The notes under the pieces are model-generated. The model saw nothing but the letters and a program-made list of their open reading frames with translations, was not told the origin of the DNA and did no database searches. Positions 18,141-26,243 of a DNA stretch of 64,000 bases are shown here, piece by piece; position 1 is the first letter of the stretch, and each line of letters begins with the position of its first letter. A program made the translations under genes and the position numbers. The stretch comes from Gammaproteobacteria bacterium (lineage in GTDB: Bacteria; Pseudomonadota; Gammaproteobacteria; Burkholderiales; Gallionellaceae), in the NCBI GenBank assembly GCA_018813765.1, contig JAHJBC010000001.1, positions 1-64,000 on the forward strand. The letters run 5' to 3'.

Positions 18141-18341
18141 ATGCAAAGCGAACTCGACGCGCTCGACCAAAAATTGGCCCACTTGGTGCAACTCACTCAG
18201 CGCCTGCGCGCCGAGAATCTGCAATTGCGCCAGGAAGTCGCGGCGGCAGTCAGCCAGCAGCGCAAATGCCAGGACAAGATCGACCAGACCTCGCAACGTT
18301 TGGAAAAACTTCTGACCCAACTGCCCAAGGATGCTCAATGA
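18141..18341 (+). CDS. Short ZapB-like coiled-coil protein
   Basis: A 66-residue, almost wholly helical protein with heptad-like spacing of Leu (LDALDQKLAHLVQLTQRL, RLEKLLTQLP). Proteins of this size immediately upstream of zapA resemble ZapB or the TIGR02449 family and are thought to take part in division-site assembly. Its stop overlaps the zapA start (ATGA), which indicates translational coupling. No ribosome site is visible before its own ATG. Confidence 0.8.
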   Translation: MQSELDALDQKLAHLVQLTQRLRAENLQLRQEVAAAVSQQRKCQDKIDQTSQRLEKLLTQLPKDAQ

Positions 18342-18646
18342 GCAAGACCAGTTCACTGGATGTGACCATCCTCGACCGCGAGTTGCGCGTCGCCTGTCCC
18401 GATGACGAACGCGCCGAACTGCTCGATGCGGTAGCTTATCTTGACAAAAAGATGCGGGAAATTCGCGATGCCGGAAAGATCGCCTCGGTCGAACGCATCG
18501 CCATCATGGCTGCACTCAACATCACTCACGAACTCCTCACCACACGCCTCGGCGGCGGATTTGACCTCGCGGAATTCAAGCGTAGAATGCAAGCCATGCA
18601 GGCAACCATCGATACTGCGATAGCAGAACAGGATGAGTTGTTCTAA
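18338..18646 (+). CDS. zapA: Cell division protein ZapA
   Basis: A 102-residue protein of the ZapA family, which cross-links FtsZ protofilaments at the division ring. The N-terminal part has the typical VTILDRELRVACPDDERAEL globular head, and the rest is a dimerising coiled coil (RIAIMAALNITHELL, LAEFKRRMQAMQATID). The start is the ATG at 18338 overlapping the previous stop. The 6S RNA gene follows 25 bases later, the arrangement seen widely in beta- and gammaproteobacteria. Confidence 0.93.
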   Translation: MSKTSSLDVTILDRELRVACPDDERAELLDAVAYLDKKMREIRDAGKIASVERIAIMAALNITHELLTTRLGGGFDLAEFKRRMQAMQATIDTAIAEQDELF

Positions 18647-18670
18647 AGAGCGCAGTCAGGCTCTCAAGGT

Positions 18671-18855
18671 TTGTTCCCTGCGGTGTTCGTGAGGTTCATA
18701 ACTTCTTAGAACCAATGAGCTTATAGCTATGGTTGTGCCCCATCAAAGCCACTGTTGTGATCGTCCCCCGGGGATGAACCTGATGTGGCCGGGAATCGAC
18801 CCCTCTTGAACCCCGGTTCAAGAACATTGGACCAACGGCACAGGCGGGGAACTTC
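18671..18855 (+). ncRNA. ssrS: 6S RNA
   Basis: The position right after zapA and the sequence both fit. The ends pair as gttccc (18673-18678) with ggggaac (18846-18852); there is a 5' gcggtgttcgtgaggtt arm, a long internal bulge region, and the 3' arm cttgaaccccggttcaag followed by ggcacaggcgggg, close to the enterobacterial 6S 3' arm. 6S RNA mimics an open promoter and binds sigma-70 RNA polymerase in stationary phase. A terminator hairpin follows. Confidence 0.88.
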
Positions 18856-18859
18856 ATTC

Positions 18860-18888
18860 AAAATGCGGCTTAGGCCGCATTTTCTTTT
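18860..18888 (+). terminator. Terminator of 6S RNA
   Basis: The stem aaaatgcggc / gccgcatttt with a short loop is followed by ctttttg. It lies a few bases after the 6S closing stem and just before the next start codon. Confidence 0.85.
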
Positions 18889-18896
18889 TGGCGAGT

Positions 18897-19364
18897 ATGG
18901 CAATGAGATATTGGCTCATGAAGTCGGAACCTTCCGATTGCAGCATCGACGACCTCGCGGCGATGAAGGATCAGACCGTGGCCTGGTACGGCGTGCGCAA
19001 CTATCAGGCACGCAACTTCATGCGCGACCAGATGAGTGTCGGCGACGGCGTGCTGTTCTATCACTCCAACTGCAAGGAACCCGGCATCGCGGGCATCGCC
19101 GAAGTGGCGAGCCACGCCTATCCAGATGCCACGCAGTTCGACAGGAAGAGCAAATACTACGACGAGAAAGCCACGCAGGAGACACCGCGCTGGATGAACG
19201 TGGACGTGAAACTGGTGAAGAAGATCGCGCTCATCTCCATTGAGGAACTGAAACGCCATCCGGAACTGGAGAACATGCGCACGCTGCAACGCGGCAACCG
19301 CCTGTCCATCACCCCGCTCGATCCGGCGGAGTGGAAGTTCATCACAACGAAGCTCTCCAAGTGA
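18897..19364 (+). CDS. EVE domain-containing protein
   Basis: A 155-residue protein consisting of one EVE (PUA-like) domain: RYWLMKSEPSDCSIDDL at the N-terminus, VRNYQARNFMRDQMSVGDGVLFYHS in the middle, then EVASHAYPD and WMNVDVKL. EVE domains are thought to bind modified bases in DNA or RNA. The start could be the ATG at 18897 or the one at 18903; an upstream TTG at 18888 lies in the 6S terminator and is unlikely. It reads away from 6S RNA. Confidence 0.9.
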   Translation: MAMRYWLMKSEPSDCSIDDLAAMKDQTVAWYGVRNYQARNFMRDQMSVGDGVLFYHSNCKEPGIAGIAEVASHAYPDATQFDRKSKYYDEKATQETPRWMNVDVKLVKKIALISIEELKRHPELENMRTLQRGNRLSITPLDPAEWKFITTKLSK

Positions 19365-19377
19365 ACTCACCCCATCC

Positions 19378-19503
19378 GTCATTCCCGCGCAGGCGGGAAT
19401 CCAGCAATAAAATACACTCCGCGAAGCGGACATAAAATGTGTTGCTATCCCGCTCTCTAGCAATATTTATTCGACTGGATTCCCGCCTGCGCGGGAATGA
19501 CGG
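19378..19503. repeat. Composite inverted-repeat element, copy B
   Basis: Terminal inverted repeats (cattcccgcgcaggcgggaa and its counterpart gattcccgcctgcgcgggaa) enclose a core with the small hairpin ccgcgaagcgg followed by acataaaat. It lies between the EVE gene and the TauE gene and can serve as a strong two-sided hairpin. Confidence 0.85.
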
Positions 19504-19523
19504 CATTCTTGAGATGACCTAGC

Positions 19524-20321
19524 ATGGAATGGTACTTAGCCTATCTGATACTCGGCGCCCTCACCGGCTTCCTCGCCGGCCTGTTCGGCGTCGGTGGCGG
19601 CCTGGTGCTGGTACCCGTGCTGCTGATGCTGTTCGACGCGCAGCACTTTTCCTCCGAACACACCCTGCACCTCGCGCTCGGCACCTCGCTGGCGACCATC
19701 ATCTTCACCTCGCTCTCCAGCATGCGCAAACACCACCAGCACGGCGCGGTGGACTGGCAGGTCGTGCGCCGCATCACCCCCGGAATCCTGCTCGGTACCG
19801 CCATCGGCGCAATGACAGCTTCCCTCGTCCCTGCCCAAGGACTCGGCATATTTTTCGCGCTGTTCGTCTTCTTCGTCGCCGCGCAGATTCTGTTCGGCCG
19901 TGACCCGCACCCTTCGCGCCAGTTGCCCGGCCCGGCCGGCATGACGCTCACCGGCACACTCACCGGATGGATCAGCAGCCTCGTCTCGATCGGCGGCGGC
20001 GCCATCGTTGTGCCCTTCCTTGTCTGGTGCAACGTGCCGATCCGCCACGCCATCGGCACCGCTTCCGCAATCGGCTTCCCCATCGCGGTCGGCGGCACGC
20101 TGGGTTACATCGCCGTCGGTGCACATATCGAAGCATTGCCCGAGATGCACCTGGGCTACGTCTACTTGCCCGCCCTGTTCTGGGTCTCGTTCGCCACCGT
20201 GCTCACCGCTCCGTTCGGCGCAAAAGCCGCACACCGCATGAAGGTGGAATTGCTGCGCAAGTTGTTCGCGGCGATGCTGGTCGTGCTGGCGACCAAGCTG
20301 CTGTTGAAGGTGCTGGGTTGA
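19524..20321 (+). CDS. TauE/SafE-family sulfite exporter-like permease
   Basis: A 265-residue inner-membrane protein with about 8 hydrophobic segments in two repeats. Family marks are the N-terminal GFLAGLFGVGGGLVLVPVLL and its internal repeat SLVSIGGGAIVVPFLVW, with GTSLATIIFTS and GTASAIGFPIAVGGTLGYI. Such permeases move sulfite, sulfonates or other organic anions; the substrate here is unknown. A diverged copy of its last 30 codons lies at 21121-21218, on the far side of the next gene. Confidence 0.92.
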   Translation: MEWYLAYLILGALTGFLAGLFGVGGGLVLVPVLLMLFDAQHFSSEHTLHLALGTSLATIIFTSLSSMRKHHQHGAVDWQVVRRITPGILLGTAIGAMTASLVPAQGLGIFFALFVFFVAAQILFGRDPHPSRQLPGPAGMTLTGTLTGWISSLVSIGGGAIVVPFLVWCNVPIRHAIGTASAIGFPIAVGGTLGYIAVGAHIEALPEMHLGYVYLPALFWVSFATVLTAPFGAKAAHRMKVELLRKLFAAMLVVLATKLLLKVLG

Positions 20322-20354
20322 CCATTTTGAAAACTCAATGACATTTCCATTGCC

Positions 20355-21119
20355 ATGTTCAAAGCATTTCGAATTCTGATCCTGTTGTTGATCCTCTTCG
20401 GGGTCGCGCTTGGCACATGGCGAACCCAGACACGCTCGGTAGAATGGAAGTACGATCTGCCGGTCAATGTTTATCTCATCAACGGCGATGGCAGCGAAGT
20501 GGTGGCGACTCACCTGCGCGAACTGACGGTGGATGATTTCGGACCGATCAACAGATTCATGCGCGACGAAGCCGACCGTTACGACCTCTCATCCAATGCT
20601 TCCATCGAGATCAAGTTGGGCGGAATCATCGATTCACTGCCCCCCGCGCCGCCCCGCAACGGTAGTGCCCTGGACGCCATCGCATGGAGCTTGAAAATGC
20701 GCTGGTGGGCATACCGCAATACCGATACAGACGGCCCGAGCGTGCAGGTGAAGATGTTCCTGGTGTATTTCGATCCGGCAGAAACCAGTCAGGTGGACCA
20801 TTCCACCGGCCTGCAAAAAGGACTGATCGGGCGCGTCAACCTTTTTGCCTCACGCGACATGGCCAGGCAAAACAACGTGGTCATCACCCACGAGTTCCTG
20901 CACACCCTGGGCGCTACCGACAAATACGATCCGGCGACCAACCAGCCGCTCTATCCTGACGGTTACGCCGTTCCCGACCAGCAGCCTCTCGTGCCACAAC
21001 GCTACGCCGAGATCATGGCGGGACGCACCCCCGTTTCACAGACCGAAGCAACGATCCCCGAGAGTCTGAACAACGTGGTAATTGGAGATTTGACCGCACA
21101 GGAAATCAACTGGCTATAA
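20355..21119 (+). CDS. Membrane-anchored putative zinc metallopeptidase
   Basis: A 254-residue protein with one N-terminal membrane segment (residues 5-21) and a periplasmic part. The motif VITHEFLHTLGATDKYD (about residue 180) is an HExxH zinc-binding helix followed by an acidic residue, as in zincin peptidases. I do not recognise the family otherwise. The ATG at 20355 has only weak ribosome-site character. Odd context: it sits between the tauE 3' end and a worn second copy of that 3' end, as if it had been inserted there as a cassette. Peptidase activity is inferred from the motif only. Confidence 0.75.
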   Translation: MFKAFRILILLLILFGVALGTWRTQTRSVEWKYDLPVNVYLINGDGSEVVATHLRELTVDDFGPINRFMRDEADRYDLSSNASIEIKLGGIIDSLPPAPPRNGSALDAIAWSLKMRWWAYRNTDTDGPSVQVKMFLVYFDPAETSQVDHSTGLQKGLIGRVNLFASRDMARQNNVVITHEFLHTLGATDKYDPATNQPLYPDGYAVPDQQPLVPQRYAEIMAGRTPVSQTEATIPESLNNVVIGDLTAQEINWL

Positions 21120-21120
21120 G

Positions 21121-21218
21121 CGGCGCATCGCATGAAGGAGCAGTCGCTGCGCAAGCGGCTCACAGTGGTTCTGATCACGCTGGCGACGAAGTTGTTGTTG
21201 AAGGTACTCGCCCGACAG
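21121..21218 (+). pseudogene. Relic of a TauE/SafE gene 3' end
   Basis: Starting right after the stop of the metallopeptidase gene, the DNA translates as AAHRMKEQSLRKRLTVVLIT then LATKLLLKVLA, against AAHRMKVELLRKLFAAMLVV then LATKLLLKVLG at the end of the gene at 19524-20321. No start or upstream part is present, and the frame runs on without a stop into the next relic. Confidence 0.75.
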
Positions 21219-21232
21219 GATCGCCAGGTTCC

Positions 21233-21345
21233 CAGATACGCCCTCCGTACCCCATCCACTCGCCAGCCGCACCCGACAGGGTGTTCGCCCAGCTCTCCAT
21301 CACAAAGCAGCGTTGTGGCGCATCCCTGCCTGGCGCTGTACCCCT
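21233..21345 (-). pseudogene. Relic of a livF-like gene 3' end (frameshifted)
   Basis: On the minus strand one frame reads APQRCFVMESWANTLSGAAG, matching AAQRGYVLESGAITLSGAAS near the end of LivF (29346-30065). After a frameshift the next frame reads VRRAYLGT, matching the LivF end VQRAYLGA. About 40 codons are recognisable; the rest of the gene is absent. Confidence 0.75.
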
Positions 21346-21783
21346 TGTTGCAATAGTGCCAAAAAAGGTCTAGGCCTTTATATATATTGTGCTTTTCCGC
21401 TCTGTATTGTAGCGTGCGGGGCGGCTCGCATCCTCGACAACCACCTGATTATTCTGCGCAGTCCGTCTTGTTCAAGACGCGGCGCGATATGGACTGGATC
21501 GGGGCTGCGCACTTGTGGATTTACATTGAGCGGTTCGTTATTTCAGAAACAAACCAGCCTTTCTCCGATAGTTCAACGTGCAACTTGGCATTGCGCTTGC
21601 TTGCTCTATTTTTGTATTGGTGCAACTTTTGGGCGGATTTGTGTGGGACATTTTGTGATCAAGGATCACAACAATTATTGGCTCGATACTGTGTTGATGT
21701 TGAAACCATCAACCCGGTGTTCTGGCTCGTGCCGAGAAATCTGCAAGCCGACTTCCGCCCCCAATCAGAGCAGGACGAAGTAG
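21346..21783. other. Upstream region of pgaA with no recognisable gene
   Basis: The 438 bases before pgaA are less GC-rich than the neighbours, with an AT run (tttatatatattgtg) near 21378. I see no intact gene, no clear promoter pair and no known riboswitch. Short open frames here have no coding character. The region probably holds the pga promoter and an untranslated leader, perhaps with more decayed sequence. Confidence 0.4.
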
Positions 21784-24291
21784 ATGCTGAAAAGAACGCT
21801 TCTGTTCGCCATCCTGTTTGCCATGCCCAGCCTCCAGCTTGTCGATAATGGCAATGCTTCGCCGCCCCCCAGGAAGAAACGGATCGATCCGGAGCTGCCC
21901 CCGGTGACACAGCGAAAGAAACGAGCCGAGCCGGATATCCAATACGCAAACGCGCTGAAGGAATATCACGATCAAAAACCGGATCGGGCGATATCGCTGC
22001 TTCGTGATCTGCACCAGCGCGACCCTGAAGATGAGCGTTATCTTTACGACTATCTGGCCATTGCCAGCTGGAGTGGCCAGCATGATCTGGCTGCCGGACT
22101 ATCTAGCGAGGTTGACCGGAAGAAAGCACCGGCTTACGTACTCGAAGCGATCGCTTCCAGCCACCGCCAACTGGGGCAATATGATACGGCCCTCGCGACT
22201 TATGCCGCCGAGATCAGGCGCTTCCCCGATCGCATCGATCCGCGACTGGGCAGGGTCGAAGTGTTGATTGACATGCAACGCCTTAAGGAGGCCGAGTCAG
22301 AGCTTTCCCCTTTGCTCAAGTCTCACCCGAACCAGCAGAATGTCCGCATGACATCGGTCAGATTGCACGACGGACAGAATCAGCCGTTGCAGATGCTGGC
22401 GGATGCACAACAGATACTCCGGAGCAATCCTGAGAGTGCGTTTGCCTTGCGCATGCGGTTTTTTGCCTTGAGTAAACTGGGGGCTGTGCATCTGGCGACA
22501 CAATTGACTCCAGCGGACATCATCACGCCCGCCGAGCGAGCCGCCGCCAAGCGTGACCAGTTGGCATTCGAGCTGCGCTGGGCGCGAAGCGATGCGTCCC
22601 GTCCCGAATCGCCCAACCGCTGGCAAACAACCGACGCCGCCATTGCGCAAATGCGGCAGGTCTGCCCAGCGGACAAACTCGACGAAAGCGACTTTCAGGA
22701 TATCCAGGGCTGGTGCAAGGATCTGGTCGTGGCGCTATCCGATCGCGGAGAAGCCAAACAGGCAGTCGCACTTTACGAAAACATGCTGGACCAACAGTGG
22801 CCGATCCCCGCGTACGTCCGCATGTATGCCGCCGCTTCGTATCTGGACGACCGGCAACCGGAGAAAGCCCGCGCACTGTATGCGGCCACCTTGCCGCAAG
22901 ACCCCGGCAACCTGAACGGACGGATCGGGAACATATACGCACTGCTGGAAAGCGGGGATACCGATGCCGCCTGCCTTGAAGCCGATCGTCTTGCCGCCGA
23001 AACCAAAGAGTGGATCAATCCGGAGTACCCCGCATTGCGCCAGCCCAATCCGGCATATATCCGCGCCCAGGTGGCCAGCGCCATGGTGCGGAGCTATTCG
23101 GATCGTCTGCAAGAGGGACAAAACCGGCTGGAGTTGCTGGCAAGACGCGCGCCGCGCAATGCCGATATCCGCCGCTCCTTGTCGGCCACCTACGGATACA
23201 GGGGATGGCATCATCGTGCAGAAGACGATCTGGTCTGGCTGTCCAAAGCAGACGCGGCAGATGTGGATACGCGCCTGCGCTTGTTCGAGAATCGCAAGAA
23301 TCTGGGCGATTTTCGCGGCGCCGAACAGGCGCTCGCTTCGGCAGCCCGGATCCTGCCCGGGGACCCATCCGTGAAGAAATCAGAGCGTGAGTGGGCAACG
23401 CACAATTTGCACCAACTGGTTGTGGATCTCAGATATGGGCGCGGCTCGGCAGGGAATGCAGGCACGAGTCCCGGCGGCAACCGCGAAAGTGCGATCGATG
23501 CCCGCCTGTATTCCGCACCGCACGATTACGACTGGCGCTATTTTGCCCACTCGCAAATCGCCTCGACCGCCTATCCCGGCGTGACCGTCACCCGTCCCGC
23601 CGTCGGCGGCGGCGCGGAATACCGCGTACGCGATCTCACCATGAGCGGCGAACTCATCAACATCGGCCGCAACGGCGCGGGCGTCAATTTCGACGGCGAC
23701 TACCGGATCGACGACCAATGGTCGATCAGCGGCAAGCTGGAAAGCAAAAGTTTGTCCGCGCCGATCCGCGCTTACCCCGATGGCGTCACCGCAAACAACA
23801 TTCAACTGAGCGCAAAGTACCGCTGGCACGAGTCGCGCTCGCTCGGGGTGGTTTCGAACCGGATGAAGTTCTCGGACGGGAACCGAAGAAGTGCGCTGGA
23901 TGTTTCCTGGGTCGAGCGCATCATCAGCGGGCCGGCCTACAAACTGGATACGAACCTCGAGTATTACACTTCGCGCAATTTCGCCGGCAGTGCCTCAGTC
24001 AATTATTTCAACCCGGCCAGCGACCGCTATCTCGGCCTGGCTTTACGCAATGAATGGTTGCAGTATCGCAAAGCAGGAAGGTCGCTCAGGCACAGTCTGG
24101 TGATAGGACTGGGCAATTACAGCCAGCAGGATTACGCGTCCGGCAAAGTGATCTCCCTGCAATATGAACAAACCTTCCGGCTCGACGACAGACTGGAATT
24201 CCGTTATGGCATAGGACATACGACACACCCCTATGACGGCGCTTCATTTTCCGAAAACCACCTCGGCATGACCATGGACTGGATGTTCTGA
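21784..24291 (+). CDS. pgaA: Poly-beta-1,6-N-acetylglucosamine export porin PgaA
   Basis: An 835-residue outer-membrane protein. A signal peptide (MLKRTLLFAILFAMPSLQ) is followed by a basic, proline-rich linker and TPR-like helical repeats to about residue 520 (for example ALYENMLDQQWPIPAYVRMY), then a C-terminal beta barrel ending in HLGMTMDWMF. The TPR part recruits PgaB and the polymer; the barrel is the export pore. Size matches E. coli PgaA (about 807). Its stop overlaps the pgaB ATG, and the order pgaABCD is complete. Confidence 0.92.
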   Translation: MLKRTLLFAILFAMPSLQLVDNGNASPPPRKKRIDPELPPVTQRKKRAEPDIQYANALKEYHDQKPDRAISLLRDLHQRDPEDERYLYDYLAIASWSGQHDLAAGLSSEVDRKKAPAYVLEAIASSHRQLGQYDTALATYAAEIRRFPDRIDPRLGRVEVLIDMQRLKEAESELSPLLKSHPNQQNVRMTSVRLHDGQNQPLQMLADAQQILRSNPESAFALRMRFFALSKLGAVHLATQLTPADIITPAERAAAKRDQLAFELRWARSDASRPESPNRWQTTDAAIAQMRQVCPADKLDESDFQDIQGWCKDLVVALSDRGEAKQAVALYENMLDQQWPIPAYVRMYAAASYLDDRQPEKARALYAATLPQDPGNLNGRIGNIYALLESGDTDAACLEADRLAAETKEWINPEYPALRQPNPAYIRAQVASAMVRSYSDRLQEGQNRLELLARRAPRNADIRRSLSATYGYRGWHHRAEDDLVWLSKADAADVDTRLRLFENRKNLGDFRGAEQALASAARILPGDPSVKKSEREWATHNLHQLVVDLRYGRGSAGNAGTSPGGNRESAIDARLYSAPHDYDWRYFAHSQIASTAYPGVTVTRPAVGGGAEYRVRDLTMSGELINIGRNGAGVNFDGDYRIDDQWSISGKLESKSLSAPIRAYPDGVTANNIQLSAKYRWHESRSLGVVSNRMKFSDGNRRSALDVSWVERIISGPAYKLDTNLEYYTSRNFAGSASVNYFNPASDRYLGLALRNEWLQYRKAGRSLRHSLVIGLGNYSQQDYASGKVISLQYEQTFRLDDRLEFRYGIGHTTHPYDGASFSENHLGMTMDWMF

Positions 24292-26243
24292 TGCACTATC
24301 TTTCCCGCATATTGTTTTTGCTGTTGACCGGCCTTGCGCTTTCCGTCCAAGCGGCGGATACCGCGGACTCCTACAAGGTCCTGTGCTACCACAATGTCCT
24401 GGATGACCCACTGGCGGATCCCGAAAAGTTCACGGTCCGCACGGCGGAACTGGTTCAGCAATTCTCCTGGCTGAAAGAACACGGCTACTCCGTCATCAGC
24501 GTCACCGATCTGCTCGATGCGCGCGAAGGCAAACGCCCCCTGCCGCCCAAAGCGGTCATGCTCACCTTCGACGATGGCTACCGGAGTTTTTATACCCATG
24601 TATATCCCCTGCTCCAGGCCTACAACTATTCCGCCGTCCTTGCCATCGTCGGCTCCTGGTTGCAGCTCGATCCGGGACAAAAAGTGCCCTATGAAGGACA
24701 CAACTATTCCCGCAGCAGTTTTCTTTCCGCTCGGGAGATTCAGGAAATGTCTGATTCTGGACTTGTGGAGATCGCCTCCCACAGTTTCGACCTGCATCGC
24801 GGCATCCGGGGAAACCCGCAGGGCAACTTGCAGCCTGCCGCGATCACGCGCACTTACTCCCCCGAGACAAAATCATATGAGACCGACGAAGCATATCTGG
24901 CAAGGATCAAATTCGACCTGAGCCGGAACAACGCTTTCATCGAGAGCATCACCGGGAAAAACCCCAGGGTCATGGTATGGCCTTATGGCAGATACAACCA
25001 GCCGGCAACCGAGGTCGCGCAGGCGCTAGGCATGAGTATCATGCTGAATCTGGACGACGGCACGAACACGCTGGCGAGTCCGTTGTGGCAAATCACGAGA
25101 AGCCTGATCGCTTACAGTACCAGCATCCCCGACCTGGCCGAAGAACTGAACCCGACACCCAGGTCCGCACCGGAAAGGGTGATGCAGGTCGATCTGGACT
25201 ATGTGTACGATCCCGATCCGGCGCAGCAGGAAAAGAATCTCGGCATGCTGCTTGACCGGGTGAAAGCGATGAGTATCAGCACCGTCTACCTGCAAGCGTT
25301 TGCCGACCCGGATGGCGACGGCGCGGCCGACAGCCTGTATTTCCCCAACCAGCACTTGCCCATGCGGGCAGATCTGTTCAACCGCGTTTCCTGGCAATTG
25401 CAGACACGGGCCGGAGTGAAAGTTTATGCCTGGATGCCGCTGCTGGCATTCGACTTGCCAAAGTCGCATCCGCTCTCGCAGCGAACCGTGGTCTCGGTCT
25501 CGCCGAAGAACCCGCAGAGCGGGTATCCCCGGCTGACGCCATTCGATGAACAGACGCGCCAATTGATCGCCGGTGTTTACGAGGACCTGGCCAAGCACGC
25601 GGCTTTCGACGGCATTCTTTTCCACGACGATGCGATGCTCGACGATTTCGAGGATGCCAGCCCCTGGGCCTTGGCCCACTACCAGAAGGAATGGGGATTC
25701 CCCGCGTCTGTACCGGAGATTCGCGGCAACCCGGAATTGTTCAATAGCTGGTCGTCCAGAAAGACGCAGTTCCTGACCGGATTCTCGCTGGATCTGGCTA
25801 AGATCGTGCGCCGCTATCAGCCCCGTTTGAAGACTGCGCGCAATATCTATGCGGAGGTCGTGCTCAATCCGAAATCCGAAGAATGGTTCGCCCAGTCATT
25901 CCCGGTTTTTTTGGACAGCTACGACTACACGGCGCTGATGGCGATGCCCTTCATGGAAAACGCGCAGGACCCGCAGTCGTGGTTGGAAACATTGGTCGAT
26001 GTTGTGGCAAGACAGCCCAATGGTTTGAAAAAGACGCTGTTTGAATTGCAGTCCGTCGACTGGCGCAATTCGCAGCCGGTAGACAGCCGTGTCATGGCCG
26101 GGCAGATGATCTTCCTGCAGAAGCACGGTGCACTGAACTTCGGTTATTACCCCGACAACTTTCTGAATGATTCGCCCAGACTGGACATCATCCGGCCCGC
26201 CTTTTCGTTGCAGGAATTCCCCTTCACGGGGAAAACGGAATGA
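24291..26243 (+). CDS. pgaB: Poly-beta-1,6-N-acetylglucosamine N-deacetylase PgaB
   Basis: A 650-residue periplasmic enzyme with two domains. The N-terminal carbohydrate-esterase 4 deacetylase has MLTFDDGYRSF (catalytic Asp and metal Asp) near residue 92 and the metal His pair in ASHSFDLHRG. The C-terminal glycoside-hydrolase-like domain (about 300-640) contains VYLQAFADPDGDGAADSLYF and ILFHDDAMLDDFED. It partly deacetylates PNAG for export. The signal peptide ends VQAAD and has no Cys, whereas E. coli PgaB is a lipoprotein. It overlaps pgaA and pgaC by a few bases. Confidence 0.93.
   Translation: MHYLSRILFLLLTGLALSVQAADTADSYKVLCYHNVLDDPLADPEKFTVRTAELVQQFSWLKEHGYSVISVTDLLDAREGKRPLPPKAVMLTFDDGYRSFYTHVYPLLQAYNYSAVLAIVGSWLQLDPGQKVPYEGHNYSRSSFLSAREIQEMSDSGLVEIASHSFDLHRGIRGNPQGNLQPAAITRTYSPETKSYETDEAYLARIKFDLSRNNAFIESITGKNPRVMVWPYGRYNQPATEVAQALGMSIMLNLDDGTNTLASPLWQITRSLIAYSTSIPDLAEELNPTPRSAPERVMQVDLDYVYDPDPAQQEKNLGMLLDRVKAMSISTVYLQAFADPDGDGAADSLYFPNQHLPMRADLFNRVSWQLQTRAGVKVYAWMPLLAFDLPKSHPLSQRTVVSVSPKNPQSGYPRLTPFDEQTRQLIAGVYEDLAKHAAFDGILFHDDAMLDDFEDASPWALAHYQKEWGFPASVPEIRGNPELFNSWSSRKTQFLTGFSLDLAKIVRRYQPRLKTARNIYAEVVLNPKSEEWFAQSFPVFLDSYDYTALMAMPFMENAQDPQSWLETLVDVVARQPNGLKKTLFELQSVDWRNSQPVDSRVMAGQMIFLQKHGALNFGYYPDNFLNDSPRLDIIRPAFSLQEFPFTGKTE

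Noticed and set aside
21346-21783. A gene upstream of pgaA in either of two overlapping plus-strand open frames of about 150 codons.
   Set aside because: The translations are rich in Cys, Trp and Arg without any domain, no ribosome site precedes them, and they begin in or next to relic sequence.
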